NCBI GenBank assembly: GCA_910577115.1
Contig: CAJTMC010000003.1
Coordinates: 62,001 to 126,000 of the forward strand
DNA: 64,000 nt
Origin: an uncultured Lachnospiraceae bacterium
GTDB taxonomy: Bacteria > Bacillota > Clostridia > Lachnospirales > Lachnospiraceae
Direction: 5' to 3'
Positions 1-8,445 of the stretch are shown piece after piece. The notes beneath the pieces are model-generated. The model was not told the origin of the DNA. It ran no database searches and worked only from the letters and a program-made list of their open reading frames with translations. Position 1 is the first letter of the stretch. Every line of letters starts with the position of its first letter. Position numbers and translations under genes: made by a program.

Positions 1-42
1 AATTACATCCCCACTCGAAAGAATATCGACAGATTTTTATGA
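1..42 (+). CDS. Possible C-terminal end of a gene cut by the window edge
   Basis: The first reading frame is open from base 1 to a TGA at 40-42 (about 13 residues, ending NIDRFL). It is followed 25 bases later by an intrinsic terminator, which is the expected layout for a gene end. A second frame stays open to about base 99 but runs through the terminator hairpin, so it is less likely. Too little is visible to name a family. Confidence 0.3.
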   Translation, partial: NYIPTRKNIDRFL

Positions 43-67
43 AATAATGAATACAAGCACATTGGAG

Positions 68-93
68 GAATGCCAGGCGCGGCATTCTTTTTT
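68..93 (+). terminator. Intrinsic terminator after the edge gene
   Basis: GAATGCC (68-74) and GGCATTC (81-87) form a 7-bp stem with a 6-base loop, followed at once by six T residues. It separates the truncated upstream unit from the ABC transporter operon that starts at 181. Confidence 0.75.
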
Positions 94-180
94 CGCTTAA
101 AAACTGTTTACCGGCACACCAAAAAGCATACGCTTTTCGTTGCCCGAAATTAAAATACTTAGAAAAAATGGAGGATTATC

Positions 181-852
181 ATGGAAATTTTACAGGCAAA
201 AGACCTTAAGAAAATCTACGGCAGCGGCGAGAATGCTGTCCACGCGCTTGACGGCGTCAACCTAAGCGTCGAAAAAGGCGAATTTGTCGCAATCGTTGGA
301 ACGTCAGGCAGCGGCAAGTCAACACTGCTGCACATGCTCGGCGGTCTTGACCGCCCTACGGACGGCAAGGTAATCGTGGACGGCAAGGACATTTCCGCCC
401 TAAACGACGAGGCGCTGACCATTTTCCGCCGCCGCAAAATCGGATTTGTGTTTCAGGCATACAACCTTGTGCCTGTGCTGAATGTCTACGAAAATATTGT
501 AATGCCGATAGAGCTTGACGGCGCAAAAATTGACAACGGGTTCGTGGAGCAGATTGTACATACGCTCGGACTCGACGAACGGCTTGACGCACTGCCAAAC
601 CAGCTCTCCGGCGGTCAGCAGCAGCGTGTCGCAATCGCCCGCGCACTGGCGTCGGCTCCCGCCATTATTCTTGCGGACGAACCGACGGGAAACCTTGACA
701 GCAAGACCAGCCATGACGTCTTAAGTCTGCTCAAGGTCACCAGCCAAAAGTTCGCACAGACCATTCTGATGATTACGCACAACGAAGAAATCGCGCAAAT
801 GGCAGACCGCATTATCCGCATCGAAGACGGTCACATTGTCACGAAACACTAG
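181..852 (+). CDS. ABC exporter ATP-binding protein (MacB/LolD/SalX type)
   Basis: This 223-residue cytoplasmic ATPase energises the FtsX-family permease encoded next. Visible motifs are Walker A (GTSGSGKST, residues 40-48), a Q-loop around residue 92 (VFQAY), the ABC signature LSGGQQQR (142-149) and Walker B ILADE (about 163-167), followed by the NLDS D-loop typical of the MacB/LolD family. The ATG has a GGAGG site 6 bases upstream. In Gram-positive bacteria such pairs export or sense antimicrobial peptides, or move lipids or proteins; the substrate here cannot be read from sequence. The permease begins about 90 bases downstream, across a spacer holding two strong hairpins. Confidence 0.93.
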   Translation: MEILQAKDLKKIYGSGENAVHALDGVNLSVEKGEFVAIVGTSGSGKSTLLHMLGGLDRPTDGKVIVDGKDISALNDEALTIFRRRKIGFVFQAYNLVPVLNVYENIVMPIELDGAKIDNGFVEQIVHTLGLDERLDALPNQLSGGQQQRVAIARALASAPAIILADEPTGNLDSKTSHDVLSLLKVTSQKFAQTILMITHNEEIAQMADRIIRIEDGHIVTKH

Positions 853-859
853 AAGGGAA

Positions 860-912
860 GTTGAAAATCAAAGATTTTCAACTGGCAAATTTGCGCTGAC
901 ACCCAAATTTGC
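860..912 (+). repeat. Twin palindromes between the transporter ATPase and permease genes
   Basis: Two perfect inverted repeats lie back to back: a 10-bp stem at 860-869/873-882 (GTTGAAAATC, loop AAA) and an 8-bp stem at 885-892/905-912 (GCAAATTT, 12-base loop). They are followed by ATGCAGAC and then the ATGGAGG ribosome site of the permease. Neither hairpin has a T-run, so they are not classic terminators. A structurally similar pair precedes the helicase gene at 47334-47382. Confidence 0.6.
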
Positions 913-943
913 ATGCAGACTATCAAAAGAATGGAGGATTATG

Positions 944-3631
944 ATGAAAGTTCAAAACCGAAAATGTATCCGGAGGCTAAGCAGAAAATCTCTGTACGCT
1001 GCCCGAAAACGCAATATGATTGCCGTTTTTGCAATCGCGCTGACGACAATCCTGTTTACCACCCTGTTTACCATTGTTATGTCAATCAACGCAAGCTACG
1101 AAACCTATCAGTTCCGTCAATGCGGCGGCTACAATCATGGAACCTTTAAAGATGTCAACGAGGAACAGATTGCCGCAATTTCCGCACACAAAAACGTAAA
1201 AGAAACCGGCGTCCGCCAAGTAATCGGACTTATGACAACCGGTGCATTCGGCAAAGTTGCTTCAGAAATCAGCTATATGGACGCCAACTGTACAAAATGG
1301 TCATACGCCACGCCGACCACAGGACGCATGCCCGAAAGCGGCAAGGAAATCACAATGGACACGACTGCGCTTGCACTGTTGGGCATTACACCCGAGCTTG
1401 GCGCACAGGTTCCCCTCACCTACAATATTGTGGACAAGGGCACCGGCTACGGTCCTGAGCGGACGGAAACCTTTACCCTTGTAGGATACTGGGATTACGA
1501 CAACCTGATGCCCGTTCACTACATGAATATCTCGGAAGAATACGCACAGGAAATTGAGGCGTACGCCATTGAAAGCGGCATGGATACCGACAGCTTCCGC
1601 AAGGACTTAAACGTCATGATGCAATCGTCTGTGAATATCCAAGGGCAAATGGAGGCAGTGGACACAGACCTCGGCTATACATGGGAAAAGTACGAGGGCG
1701 AAAACAGTGTGCGTATCGGCGTCAACTGGGGCTACACCTCCGCGCAAATCGGCGCAGTATTTGACTTTGGAACGCTTATTGCTATCATCGCATTTTTGCT
1801 GCTTGTTATTTTTACGGGCTACCTGATCATTTACAATATTTTCCAAATTTCGGTAACGGGAGATATCCGTTTTTACGGGTTGTTAAAGACCATCGGCGTT
1901 ACGCCAAGACAGCTTCGCCGCATTATCCGCCAACAGTCTCTGATGCTGTGCCTGATTGGAATTCCAATCGGACTGCTTTTTGGATTTTGCATCGGCGCAC
2001 TGCTTACGCCTGTTATCGCAGGAACACTCTCGTTTGGCGGTATTTCGACCATAAGCGCCTCCCCCGTAATTTTCATCGGCTCCGCAATATTTTCCCTTGT
2101 GACCGTTCTGCTCTCCAGCTCCAAGCCCGGACGCATTGCGGCAAAGGTTTCTCCCGTAGAGGCGACAAAATACACTGAAACCAGTATGAACAAGCAAAAA
2201 TTATTGATACCGCAACTGTTCAAAAAACATCGTCCGACCCGCGGCGCCAAGGTTTCCCAAATGGCATTTGCCAATTTGGGACGCAACAAAGGCAAGACGA
2301 TTCTCGTCGTGCTATCGCTTTCCCTGTCCGTCGTGCTTTTGGATATTCTTTACACGTTTGTCGGGGGATTTGATATGGAAAAATATCTGGAGCGTAATAC
2401 CTGCGCTGATTTTATTGTCAGCACCACAGATTACTTCCGTTTTAATATGCAGGCAGACGAATATATCACAGAGGATACCATCGCACAGATTGCGGCAAAC
2501 ACATCGCAAACCACAAAAGGAATTGGCTATCAAGCTCCCGGATTGGCGATACAAATGTATATGGCCGAAGATTTATGGATCGCAAACACATCGCGATACG
2601 AACCGGAAAGCGTTGCAAGACAGGCGCTTGCGCATACGGAGCAGAGAAACGGAAAGTATGCTGTCAATTCGCTGATTGAGGGATTGGACAATTCCCTGTT
2701 CGAAAAAGTAAGCATTGTAGAAGGCGATCTTGCGCCGCTGTTTGATGAGAACACACATTCGATTGTAATATGCGTGGACACAGATGACTACGGAAACATT
2801 TACAATGAGGAAATCCTGCCAAGTGTCGGAGAGACCGTTACCGTAACGTACATCGATAAGATAATGACAATTGACTCCCGCACAGGAGAACCTGCCGATG
2901 ACAGTACCCCGGCGGAATACTGTGTCGTTGCGAGTAGAGAAAACCACGATGTAGATTACACTGTATGCGCGCTTGTGAAGCTCCCCTACTCTATGAGCTT
3001 TCGATATAGTCCGCTCGGCTACGATGCCATTCTTCCGGTAGACGCACTGCGACGTGACAGCGGACGCGAAGTAGTTCCAATGTTTTATCTTTTTGACACG
3101 CCTGACGCAGAAGCAGAGCAGGCGGCGGAGGATTATCTGACCTCCATTACGGCAGATGTGCAGTCCACACTGATGTACGAGAGCAAGGCAACTGTGCGCG
3201 CCGACTTTATGCAGTTCCAACATATGTTCCTGCTGCTTGGCGGAGTGCTCTGTGCAATTATCGGACTTGTGGGTATTTTGAATTTCTTTAATGCGATTAT
3301 GACGAGTATTCTCTCAAGACTTCGGGAATTCGCGGTATTGCAGGCAGTCGGAATGACAAACAGGCAGTTAAAGCGAATGCTTATTTATGAGGGGCTGTTT
3401 TATGCGCTAGGCTCCGTAACGGTATCCTTCGTGCTCGCGCTGATTTTAAATCCGCTCGCCGGGAATTTACTTGAGGATATGTTCTGGTTCTTTAGCGCAC
3501 GCTTTTCGATTGTGCCGATTTTTGCAGTCGTCCCGTTCTTTGTGTTCCTTGGCTGGTTTGTGCCGGCGTTGTTGTACGGGCAGACGACGAAGCGCAGCGT
3601 TGTGGAACGGCTGCGTGAGTCGGAAACATAA
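944..3631 (+). CDS. FtsX-family ABC transporter permease
   Basis: A large membrane protein of about 895 residues that pairs with the ATPase at 181-852. It has an N-terminal membrane segment (IAVFAIALTTILFTTLF region), a long extracytoplasmic domain, three clustered membrane helices with the FtsX-like GLLKTIGVTPRQLRR coupling motif, another extracytoplasmic domain, and a C-terminal FtsX domain with the parallel motif LQAVGMTNRQLKR. The open frame extends upstream to a TTG at 836, but that would overlap the ATPase. GGAGG at 933-937 points to ATG 944 (6-base spacing, as in the upstream gene), with ATG 941 as alternative. A bidirectional terminator follows. The exported substrate is unknown. Confidence 0.9.
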   Translation: MKVQNRKCIRRLSRKSLYAARKRNMIAVFAIALTTILFTTLFTIVMSINASYETYQFRQCGGYNHGTFKDVNEEQIAAISAHKNVKETGVRQVIGLMTTGAFGKVASEISYMDANCTKWSYATPTTGRMPESGKEITMDTTALALLGITPELGAQVPLTYNIVDKGTGYGPERTETFTLVGYWDYDNLMPVHYMNISEEYAQEIEAYAIESGMDTDSFRKDLNVMMQSSVNIQGQMEAVDTDLGYTWEKYEGENSVRIGVNWGYTSAQIGAVFDFGTLIAIIAFLLLVIFTGYLIIYNIFQISVTGDIRFYGLLKTIGVTPRQLRRIIRQQSLMLCLIGIPIGLLFGFCIGALLTPVIAGTLSFGGISTISASPVIFIGSAIFSLVTVLLSSSKPGRIAAKVSPVEATKYTETSMNKQKLLIPQLFKKHRPTRGAKVSQMAFANLGRNKGKTILVVLSLSLSVVLLDILYTFVGGFDMEKYLERNTCADFIVSTTDYFRFNMQADEYITEDTIAQIAANTSQTTKGIGYQAPGLAIQMYMAEDLWIANTSRYEPESVARQALAHTEQRNGKYAVNSLIEGLDNSLFEKVSIVEGDLAPLFDENTHSIVICVDTDDYGNIYNEEILPSVGETVTVTYIDKIMTIDSRTGEPADDSTPAEYCVVASRENHDVDYTVCALVKLPYSMSFRYSPLGYDAILPVDALRRDSGREVVPMFYLFDTPDAEAEQAAEDYLTSITADVQSTLMYESKATVRADFMQFQHMFLLLGGVLCAIIGLVGILNFFNAIMTSILSRLREFAVLQAVGMTNRQLKRMLIYEGLFYALGSVTVSFVLALILNPLAGNLLEDMFWFFSARFSIVPIFAVVPFFVFLGWFVPALLYGQTTKRSVVERLRESET

Positions 3632-3684
3632 AACGATTCTTAAAGTCGTCAAAAAGCGTCGGCTAAGGAATCAAATTTCATAAT

Positions 3685-3730
3685 AAAAAAGAAGTGTTTT
3701 ATATCATCATCGAATAAAACACTTCTTTTA
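3685..3730. terminator. Bidirectional terminator between convergent genes
   Basis: GAAGTGTTTTAT (3691-3702) and ATAAAACACTTC (3714-3725) form a 12-bp stem. An A-run precedes it and a T-rich stretch follows it, so it can stop both the permease operon and the minus-strand gene whose stop codon lies at 3728-3730. Confidence 0.85.
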
Positions 3731-4312
3731 TGCCTTGCTGACAAAGCTTCCGCTTGTAATGCGTCCGCCGTAGCTTCCCGGACTGATGTTTTCGCCCAAT
3801 ACACTGTGTACTCCGTTCTTATCATAAGAATAAAGCAAAAATCCCGGACAGCGGTTTTCATCAAGCTGATCATAAACAGAAGACTCCACCTCCTGCTTTT
3901 TCTTATAATGCTCCAGCTGGTATCTGGCGCTTCTGTCCGTCTTTAACACTTTTTCCGCTTTTTCTTTGCTTTCTTCGTCAAGCTCGGCTGCCGACTTGTC
4001 ATAAGCAACCCCTGCACGTGCGTTCGCAAGCTGGCTTTCCTCAATGGCTGCCATATACTCCGCCATCTGCTGCGAAAGGTGCTGTTTGGGGTCCTTTGAT
4101 GTGCTGACATAACTATCCTGCTGTGTGCGCAAGTCATACGCACTCTTCTGCCGCTTCATATAAACGTTAATCGCAGCTTCTATCGTCAGTGTCCCTGCCG
4201 GTTTCAGCTTTGCGGCTGGTACTGGCTTTTCAACCTGTACAACAGTTTCCGAAGCTGGCAAAGCGCCTATACGGGCAAGCCTCTGCAGGGTCAGCTCCCG
4301 CCTCCTATTCAT
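3728..4312 (-). CDS. Conserved-looking hypothetical protein, 194 residues
   Basis: I do not recognise a family. The protein starts MNRRRELTLQRL; this ATG (4310-4312) sits 8 bases after GGAGG, whereas an in-frame ATG further up overlaps that site. It is hydrophilic, with no signal peptide or membrane segment. A basic N-terminus is followed by a Pro/Ala/Lys-rich stretch, then a charged, probably helical middle rich in Glu, Lys and Gln (about residues 50-150). A C-terminal part of about 45 residues is richer in Gly and Ser (ISPGSYGGRITSG). It is a stand-alone gene with a terminator at its 3' end. Function unknown. Confidence 0.65.
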   Translation of the reverse strand: MNRRRELTLQRLARIGALPASETVVQVEKPVPAAKLKPAGTLTIEAAINVYMKRQKSAYDLRTQQDSYVSTSKDPKQHLSQQMAEYMAAIEESQLANARAGVAYDKSAAELDEESKEKAEKVLKTDRSARYQLEHYKKKQEVESSVYDQLDENRCPGFLLYSYDKNGVHSVLGENISPGSYGGRITSGSFVSKA

Positions 4313-4672
4313 TTCTTTCACCTCCATGTGAAAAACTACTTTGTAGTATAAAACTCCGTTTTACATTAAAATGAATTCTCTTATGCATTACTCCCTTCCA
4401 AAAAGAAATTCGGAAAGTAAGTTATAGTATATATCGACATGCACTGCTCATTTTTTTACGTTTATATATGAATATTGTTGTAATTTTCTGAAAACTCTAC
4501 ACATTATGTTACCTCACATTCTGCAAATTGCACAACTTTTTCCTTCTTCTAAAATTTTGTCATGCTTATCTGTTTATTATTTGGGGAAATCGTGTTATAA
4601 TAAATAAAAATGATATTACATTATGTATTTACATAAAATAAATATTATAAAGAAGAAAAGGAGTAAAGAGAA
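4313..4672. other. 360-base intergenic region between divergent small genes
   Basis: AT-rich and non-coding in all frames I checked. It should hold two divergent promoters: a TG-extended -10 box for the plus-strand gene at 4593-4601, and an unidentified promoter for the minus-strand gene. I see no repeat or structured RNA. Confidence 0.5.
4593..4601 (+). promoter_or_regulatory. Extended -10 promoter element for the 111-residue gene
   Basis: TGTTATAAT is a consensus TATAAT (4596-4601) preceded by the TG extension at the right spacing. The -35 region is poor (TTTATT about 17 bases upstream), which is common for extended -10 promoters. The start codon at 4673 leaves a leader of about 65 bases. 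Confidence 0.45.
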
Positions 4673-5008
4673 ATGTTTACGGAAGAAAAGTTAGAACAGC
4701 ATTATTCTTCTATTCCCTCTGATGCTTTACATATCATTAGAGACGAATATAAATGGGCGCTTGAGGAGTGCGGCGTACACAATGATGAACAGCTGCGATA
4801 TATTGAAAAAGCGCTTTCCATGCGTGGAGAAAGCCTCGCTGTACGCCTGAACCGCAAAATTTTATTTTTATGCAAATGCGGTCAAAGCCGTATTGTTACA
4901 ACAAATGTCCCTGAGGACAAGATAAAAATGTTCATTTTTGACCAGTACAACGTACAATGTTCAAAATGCCGGAATGTTAATATGTATACATGGAAATACA
5001 TGGATTAA
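4673..5008 (+). CDS. Small protein with a possible C-terminal zinc ribbon
   Basis: 111 residues, not recognised. The ATG follows an AAGGAG site. The C-terminal half carries CKCG (about residues 67-70) and CSKC (about 96-99), two Cys pairs about 25 residues apart. That spacing suits a zinc-ribbon fold, often used for nucleic-acid or protein contact. The N-terminal half is charged and helical-looking with no signal peptide. It is a single-gene unit with its own extended -10 promoter and a clean intrinsic terminator directly after the stop. Function unknown; a regulatory or RNA-associated role is only a guess from the Cys pairs. Confidence 0.65.
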   Translation: MFTEEKLEQHYSSIPSDALHIIRDEYKWALEECGVHNDEQLRYIEKALSMRGESLAVRLNRKILFLCKCGQSRIVTTNVPEDKIKMFIFDQYNVQCSKCRNVNMYTWKYMD

Positions 5009-5010
5009 AA

Positions 5011-5035
5011 AAAGGAGCTTTACAGCTCCTTTTTA
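5011..5035 (+). terminator. Intrinsic terminator of the zinc-ribbon-like gene
   Basis: AAAGGAGC (5011-5018) pairs with GCTCCTTT (5025-5032) around a 6-base loop and runs into a T tract, directly after the TAA at 5006-5008. Confidence 0.85.
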
Positions 5036-5337
5036 ATCATTTTTGCTCGCAAGCCGATATTTCTGCAAATATTTAGTACTTAAGTACTATATACATTAAT
5101 TTTACATTATGTTAATTTAGACAAAGAGTTTAGACGCCAGACGGACGTTGGGTCCATTCTTTTATGCCGCGTGTGCTTGCTTTGCTTCATTTTAGCTCCT
5201 CTCTGAAATCAAGCTTCTTTCTATTTTCCCATTTCCCATACACTTCAACCATAGGAAAGCAATACACTCAAATCAAAGGCTCCCCCTCTTATACAATACC
5301 CCGTTCGTCTCCGACAGGAATTGAAAATAACAATCCT
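5036..5337. other. Roughly 300-base intergenic stretch with one palindrome
   Basis: No convincing gene. The only marked feature is a perfect 16-base palindrome at 5074-5089 (TAGTACTTAAGTACTA), which could be a dimeric repressor site or chance. The rest is AT-rich and lies between two 3' ends (the zinc-ribbon-like gene and the acetyltransferase), so no promoter is needed here. Confidence 0.4.
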
Positions 5338-6429
5338 TTAAAAGGCATCACCGTCCGGAAGGAAAAACGGCAGTGGCAGCCAGCCCGAAGGAATCCCTTT
5401 CAAAACACTGTTTTCTCCCTTCTGCATTTCCATAAAACAGCGGGAAGTTGTGAAAAGACTGATTTTTTCCCTATCGTCAGTTTCTACTTCTCTCCATAAC
5501 TGTTTTATCTTATCCACATTTATGACACGCATGTCATATTTTTCCTTCCATGCAGTAAGAAACTCCAATACCTTGTCCGGTTTCAAGAGCTTCATTTGAT
5601 GAGACATTGACAGATTATAATAATCGCTTGCACCCTCAAGCTGTTCGAGTTTTTCCGTCTCGTCCATACCAACCGAAATTCCGATTTCATTCAATCCCAT
5701 TCCTTCCATGAAATCACAGAGCATTCGCGGAATCAGTGCGCACTCCTCCAACGCAAACTCCAATATATTTTTTTCATCGCCTGACAGATTAATATATCCC
5801 GCAAGATGCCCGTCTGCCAATACCGCATACGTTGCCGCAAGATTACTTTTCAGGCACAGGAAAAAATTCTCCCTTGTCCTTGCCGTAACATTCCTTCTCC
5901 GGTACAAATCAAACAAAGCCGGAACGTATGCACTATCTTCATCAAGCTCCTCAAAGCTGTACTTTGGCGCACAAAGCGCTTCCTTTGGGTAAAGCTCCCT
6001 GCAGCGATGCCAAATATTGCCAAGGCGCACATTGAAACTATACTTCACTCCTGCCTTTTCAAAACCATAGCTGCGATATCTGTGCCGGTCTCCGTCCACA
6101 AGCATCAAATCAAAGCCTTTTTCTCTCGCATCGCGCTCCGCTCTTTGCATCAGTTCTGTCATATACCCCTTTCCTCTATGCCTTGGGTGAACCGCGACCG
6201 TTCCGATATAAGCTGCCCTGATACTCATATCACTGCCGCTTAGATTCAATGTAACCGGATATATGTCTAAAAGCGCCTGAATTTTCCCGCCTTCTTCTAT
6301 CATGTGGTGAACGGGAATATGGCAGCATTGCTTTGCATAAGCCTTCGGATAAAGCTCCTCAAAGTCAATACTGCCATACTCCATGCTGAACACCATATTT
6401 GCAAAATCAAGAATATCTTGGTTTTCCAT
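5338..6429 (-). CDS. GNAT-family N-acetyltransferase (Eis-like)
   Basis: 363 residues. The N-terminal GNAT fold is clear: after a beta-bulge region comes the acetyl-CoA pyrophosphate-binding motif VAVHPRHRGKGY (about residues 78-89), followed by the helix-strand segment ending in SYGFEKAG. A second, GNAT-like C-terminal half makes it resemble Eis-type enzymes, which acetylate amines with acetyl-CoA. The substrate is not predictable. It starts 7 bases after the chemoreceptor stop codon with its own AAGGAAGG site, so the two are probably co-transcribed, although no functional link is obvious. Confidence 0.85.
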   Translation of the reverse strand: MENQDILDFANMVFSMEYGSIDFEELYPKAYAKQCCHIPVHHMIEEGGKIQALLDIYPVTLNLSGSDMSIRAAYIGTVAVHPRHRGKGYMTELMQRAERDAREKGFDLMLVDGDRHRYRSYGFEKAGVKYSFNVRLGNIWHRCRELYPKEALCAPKYSFEELDEDSAYVPALFDLYRRRNVTARTRENFFLCLKSNLAATYAVLADGHLAGYINLSGDEKNILEFALEECALIPRMLCDFMEGMGLNEIGISVGMDETEKLEQLEGASDYYNLSMSHQMKLLKPDKVLEFLTAWKEKYDMRVINVDKIKQLWREVETDDREKISLFTTSRCFMEMQKGENSVLKGIPSGWLPLPFFLPDGDAF

Positions 6430-6436
6430 TTTCGTA

Positions 6437-8179
6437 TCAGCCTTCCTTATCGTTTCTTTCTATATCGTCCATTGTAAATACCTTCATGCTGTTATCAAGG
6501 TTTTCCGATGTCCCGATAATATTGTCAACACCGGAGGCACATTCGCCCACAATATTTCCGATCTCCTGCATAGCTGCTGAGGTTTCCTGCGTGCTTGCGG
6601 CATTTTCCTCCGCAATTGCTGCAAGGCTCTGAACAGACGTAAGCACATTTTCCTTGAGATGATTTAAAGTGCCCATCTCTGTCTTGATGTTATCGACGGC
6701 ATTCCGAACCTCTCCGATTTCCGCGTTTAGATCGCCAAACACTTCCTTTGTCTTATTCAACTCATTGTTCTGTTTGTCGATTACTTCCGTAACATTTTTC
6801 ATTGTGTCAACGGTTGTGTTGGAATTTGTAATCAACAATTCTATGATTTCCGTAATTTGGCTTGCTGATTCCGCAGACTGTTCCGCCAGCTTCCTGATTT
6901 CATCGGCAACCACTGCAAAGCCTTTCCCATGCTCACCTGCTCTTGCCGCCTCAATACTGGCATTAAGCGAAAGCAGATTTGTTTGATCTGCAATGTCCGT
7001 AATCACATCTGCTGCTGACTGGATATCCTGTGCTGACTTATTCGTCATATTCGTCTGCTCATATACAACACCAAACGCGCTCTTTGTATCATCACTAATC
7101 TTAATCAACTCTTTTAAAGTTGCATCAACACTGACATTGTATTCTCTCATCTTCTCAGTATTGCCGACAAGCGTGTTAATATTTTGTGCCGTAACGTCTA
7201 TGGCATCACCCATTCGCTGCACCTCACTGCCTACGCTCGAAGTATTCTGTGCCTGATCCGTAGAGCTTTTTGCCATCTCCTCAACCGCGCGGTCAACATT
7301 TTCAATATTTCCCGTCATCTCTCTAAAAGACTCCGAAAAGTTTCCGGATATCTGGTCAAACTGATCCGTCGCATCCTTAATATTCAACACGATTCCCGTA
7401 AGATTGCCTACCAGCTTGTCAACACCGATTGCAATATCCCCGACCTCATCGGCACGCGACATCAGCTTCTTCTCCACTTTGACATTCAACTCGCCGTCCG
7501 CTACGCGGTTCAGCATTGCCACCGCAGTCTTTATGCCGCCGGAAATCAATTTTGCGATTACAATTACGGCAGCGATTCCTATTATAAAAATTACGCTCAG
7601 AACAGCGACGCTTTTCACCATTCCTGCAATATATATATTGTTGACAATATCTTTTCTCAAACCAACAAAGGTCATGCCTATAATTTGGTCACTGTTATAC
7701 TGATAGAGCGGGCAATACATAGCATAATAAACATCGCCTTCAATATTCATATCCTCAGCGTAGTAATCCTGCCCCTGCTGCACCACCAATTCATAGATAT
7801 CCGGATCCGCCTCCGTACCAATCAAATGATTTCCGTCCTGATCCGTCAGGCTGGTCGCCACACGCGTCTTATCATAGTAGACAGACACCTGAAGGTCTAC
7901 CTCCTGACTGAAATTGTCGAAGAATTGCGTGTCATCGCTCACATTTTTTCTGCCTTTGTAAAACTTTCCGTTTGTATACATATATGTACCAACCGACATA
8001 TTTCCGACCGACACCTCAAAGGCGTACTGCGCTGCACTCAACTCATGGCGCACCATCGTTTCCGTAATGCCTTCACAAGCGCCCTTAATGCCGGTTACCG
8101 CAACAAGAAACATCAACAACATGGGAACTGCTGCCATGATTAAAAGAACCTGCATCAGCTTTAGCCCTTTTCTTTTCAT
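6437..8179 (-). CDS. Methyl-accepting chemotaxis protein with single-Cache sensor
   Basis: 580 residues from the ATG at 8179, chosen because AGGGTG lies 6 bases upstream; the longer frame starts with a GTG lacking a ribosome site. TM1 is about residues 8-30. An extracytoplasmic sCache-like domain (about 31-185) follows, then TM2 (about 190-212), a HAMP segment and the cytoplasmic signalling hairpin. The highly conserved tip is present (LLSLNASIEAARAGEHGKGFA region), so it should contact CheW and CheA. No chemotaxis or flagellar genes lie in this window, so it is an orphan receptor. Ligand unknown. Confidence 0.93.
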   Translation of the reverse strand: MKRKGLKLMQVLLIMAAVPMLLMFLVAVTGIKGACEGITETMVRHELSAAQYAFEVSVGNMSVGTYMYTNGKFYKGRKNVSDDTQFFDNFSQEVDLQVSVYYDKTRVATSLTDQDGNHLIGTEADPDIYELVVQQGQDYYAEDMNIEGDVYYAMYCPLYQYNSDQIIGMTFVGLRKDIVNNIYIAGMVKSVAVLSVIFIIGIAAVIVIAKLISGGIKTAVAMLNRVADGELNVKVEKKLMSRADEVGDIAIGVDKLVGNLTGIVLNIKDATDQFDQISGNFSESFREMTGNIENVDRAVEEMAKSSTDQAQNTSSVGSEVQRMGDAIDVTAQNINTLVGNTEKMREYNVSVDATLKELIKISDDTKSAFGVVYEQTNMTNKSAQDIQSAADVITDIADQTNLLSLNASIEAARAGEHGKGFAVVADEIRKLAEQSAESASQITEIIELLITNSNTTVDTMKNVTEVIDKQNNELNKTKEVFGDLNAEIGEVRNAVDNIKTEMGTLNHLKENVLTSVQSLAAIAEENAASTQETSAAMQEIGNIVGECASGVDNIIGTSENLDNSMKVFTMDDIERNDKEG

Positions 8180-8445
8180 AATAATCACCCTTTCTGGTAC
8201 ATCACCACAAGTCACTGTCTATATGCTATCATATTTTGTGAAATTTTACAACAATTTATCAATTTATCTTTTTATTTTTTGTATAATTTCCCGCATGTTT
8301 CCTTATTAAGTTTTAGCCCGCGGAAATACCTCATAAAGCCTTAATACTTATACAACAAACAGTTGATACTTTCTCACATTTATGGTAAGATATAATCAAT
8401 ATTCAGAATTCTATAACAATTGCATATTATACCAAGGAGGATGCT

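Noticed and set aside
836..943. Upstream extension of the permease frame starting at TTG 836
   Set aside because: It would overlap the ATPase gene, lacks a ribosome site and runs through the twin palindromes, while ATG 944 has GGAGG at ideal distance.
2573..3223. Minus-strand frame of 216 codons opposite the FtsX permease
   Set aside because: Cys/His/Arg-rich composition typical of antisense shadows; no start site.
4189..4374. Plus-strand short frame opposite the 194-residue hypothetical gene
   Set aside because: No ribosome site, and it ends in an AT-rich intergenic segment; the minus-strand gene has a good site and terminator.
5074..5089. Perfect 16-base palindrome TAGTACTTAAGTACTA
   Set aside because: It lies between two gene 3' ends with no promoter in reach, so an operator role is not supported; noted only within the intergenic entry.
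7184..8143. Long plus-strand frame (319 codons) opposite the chemoreceptor
   Set aside because: Antisense shadow of a clearly real gene, without ribosome site or recognisable protein features.
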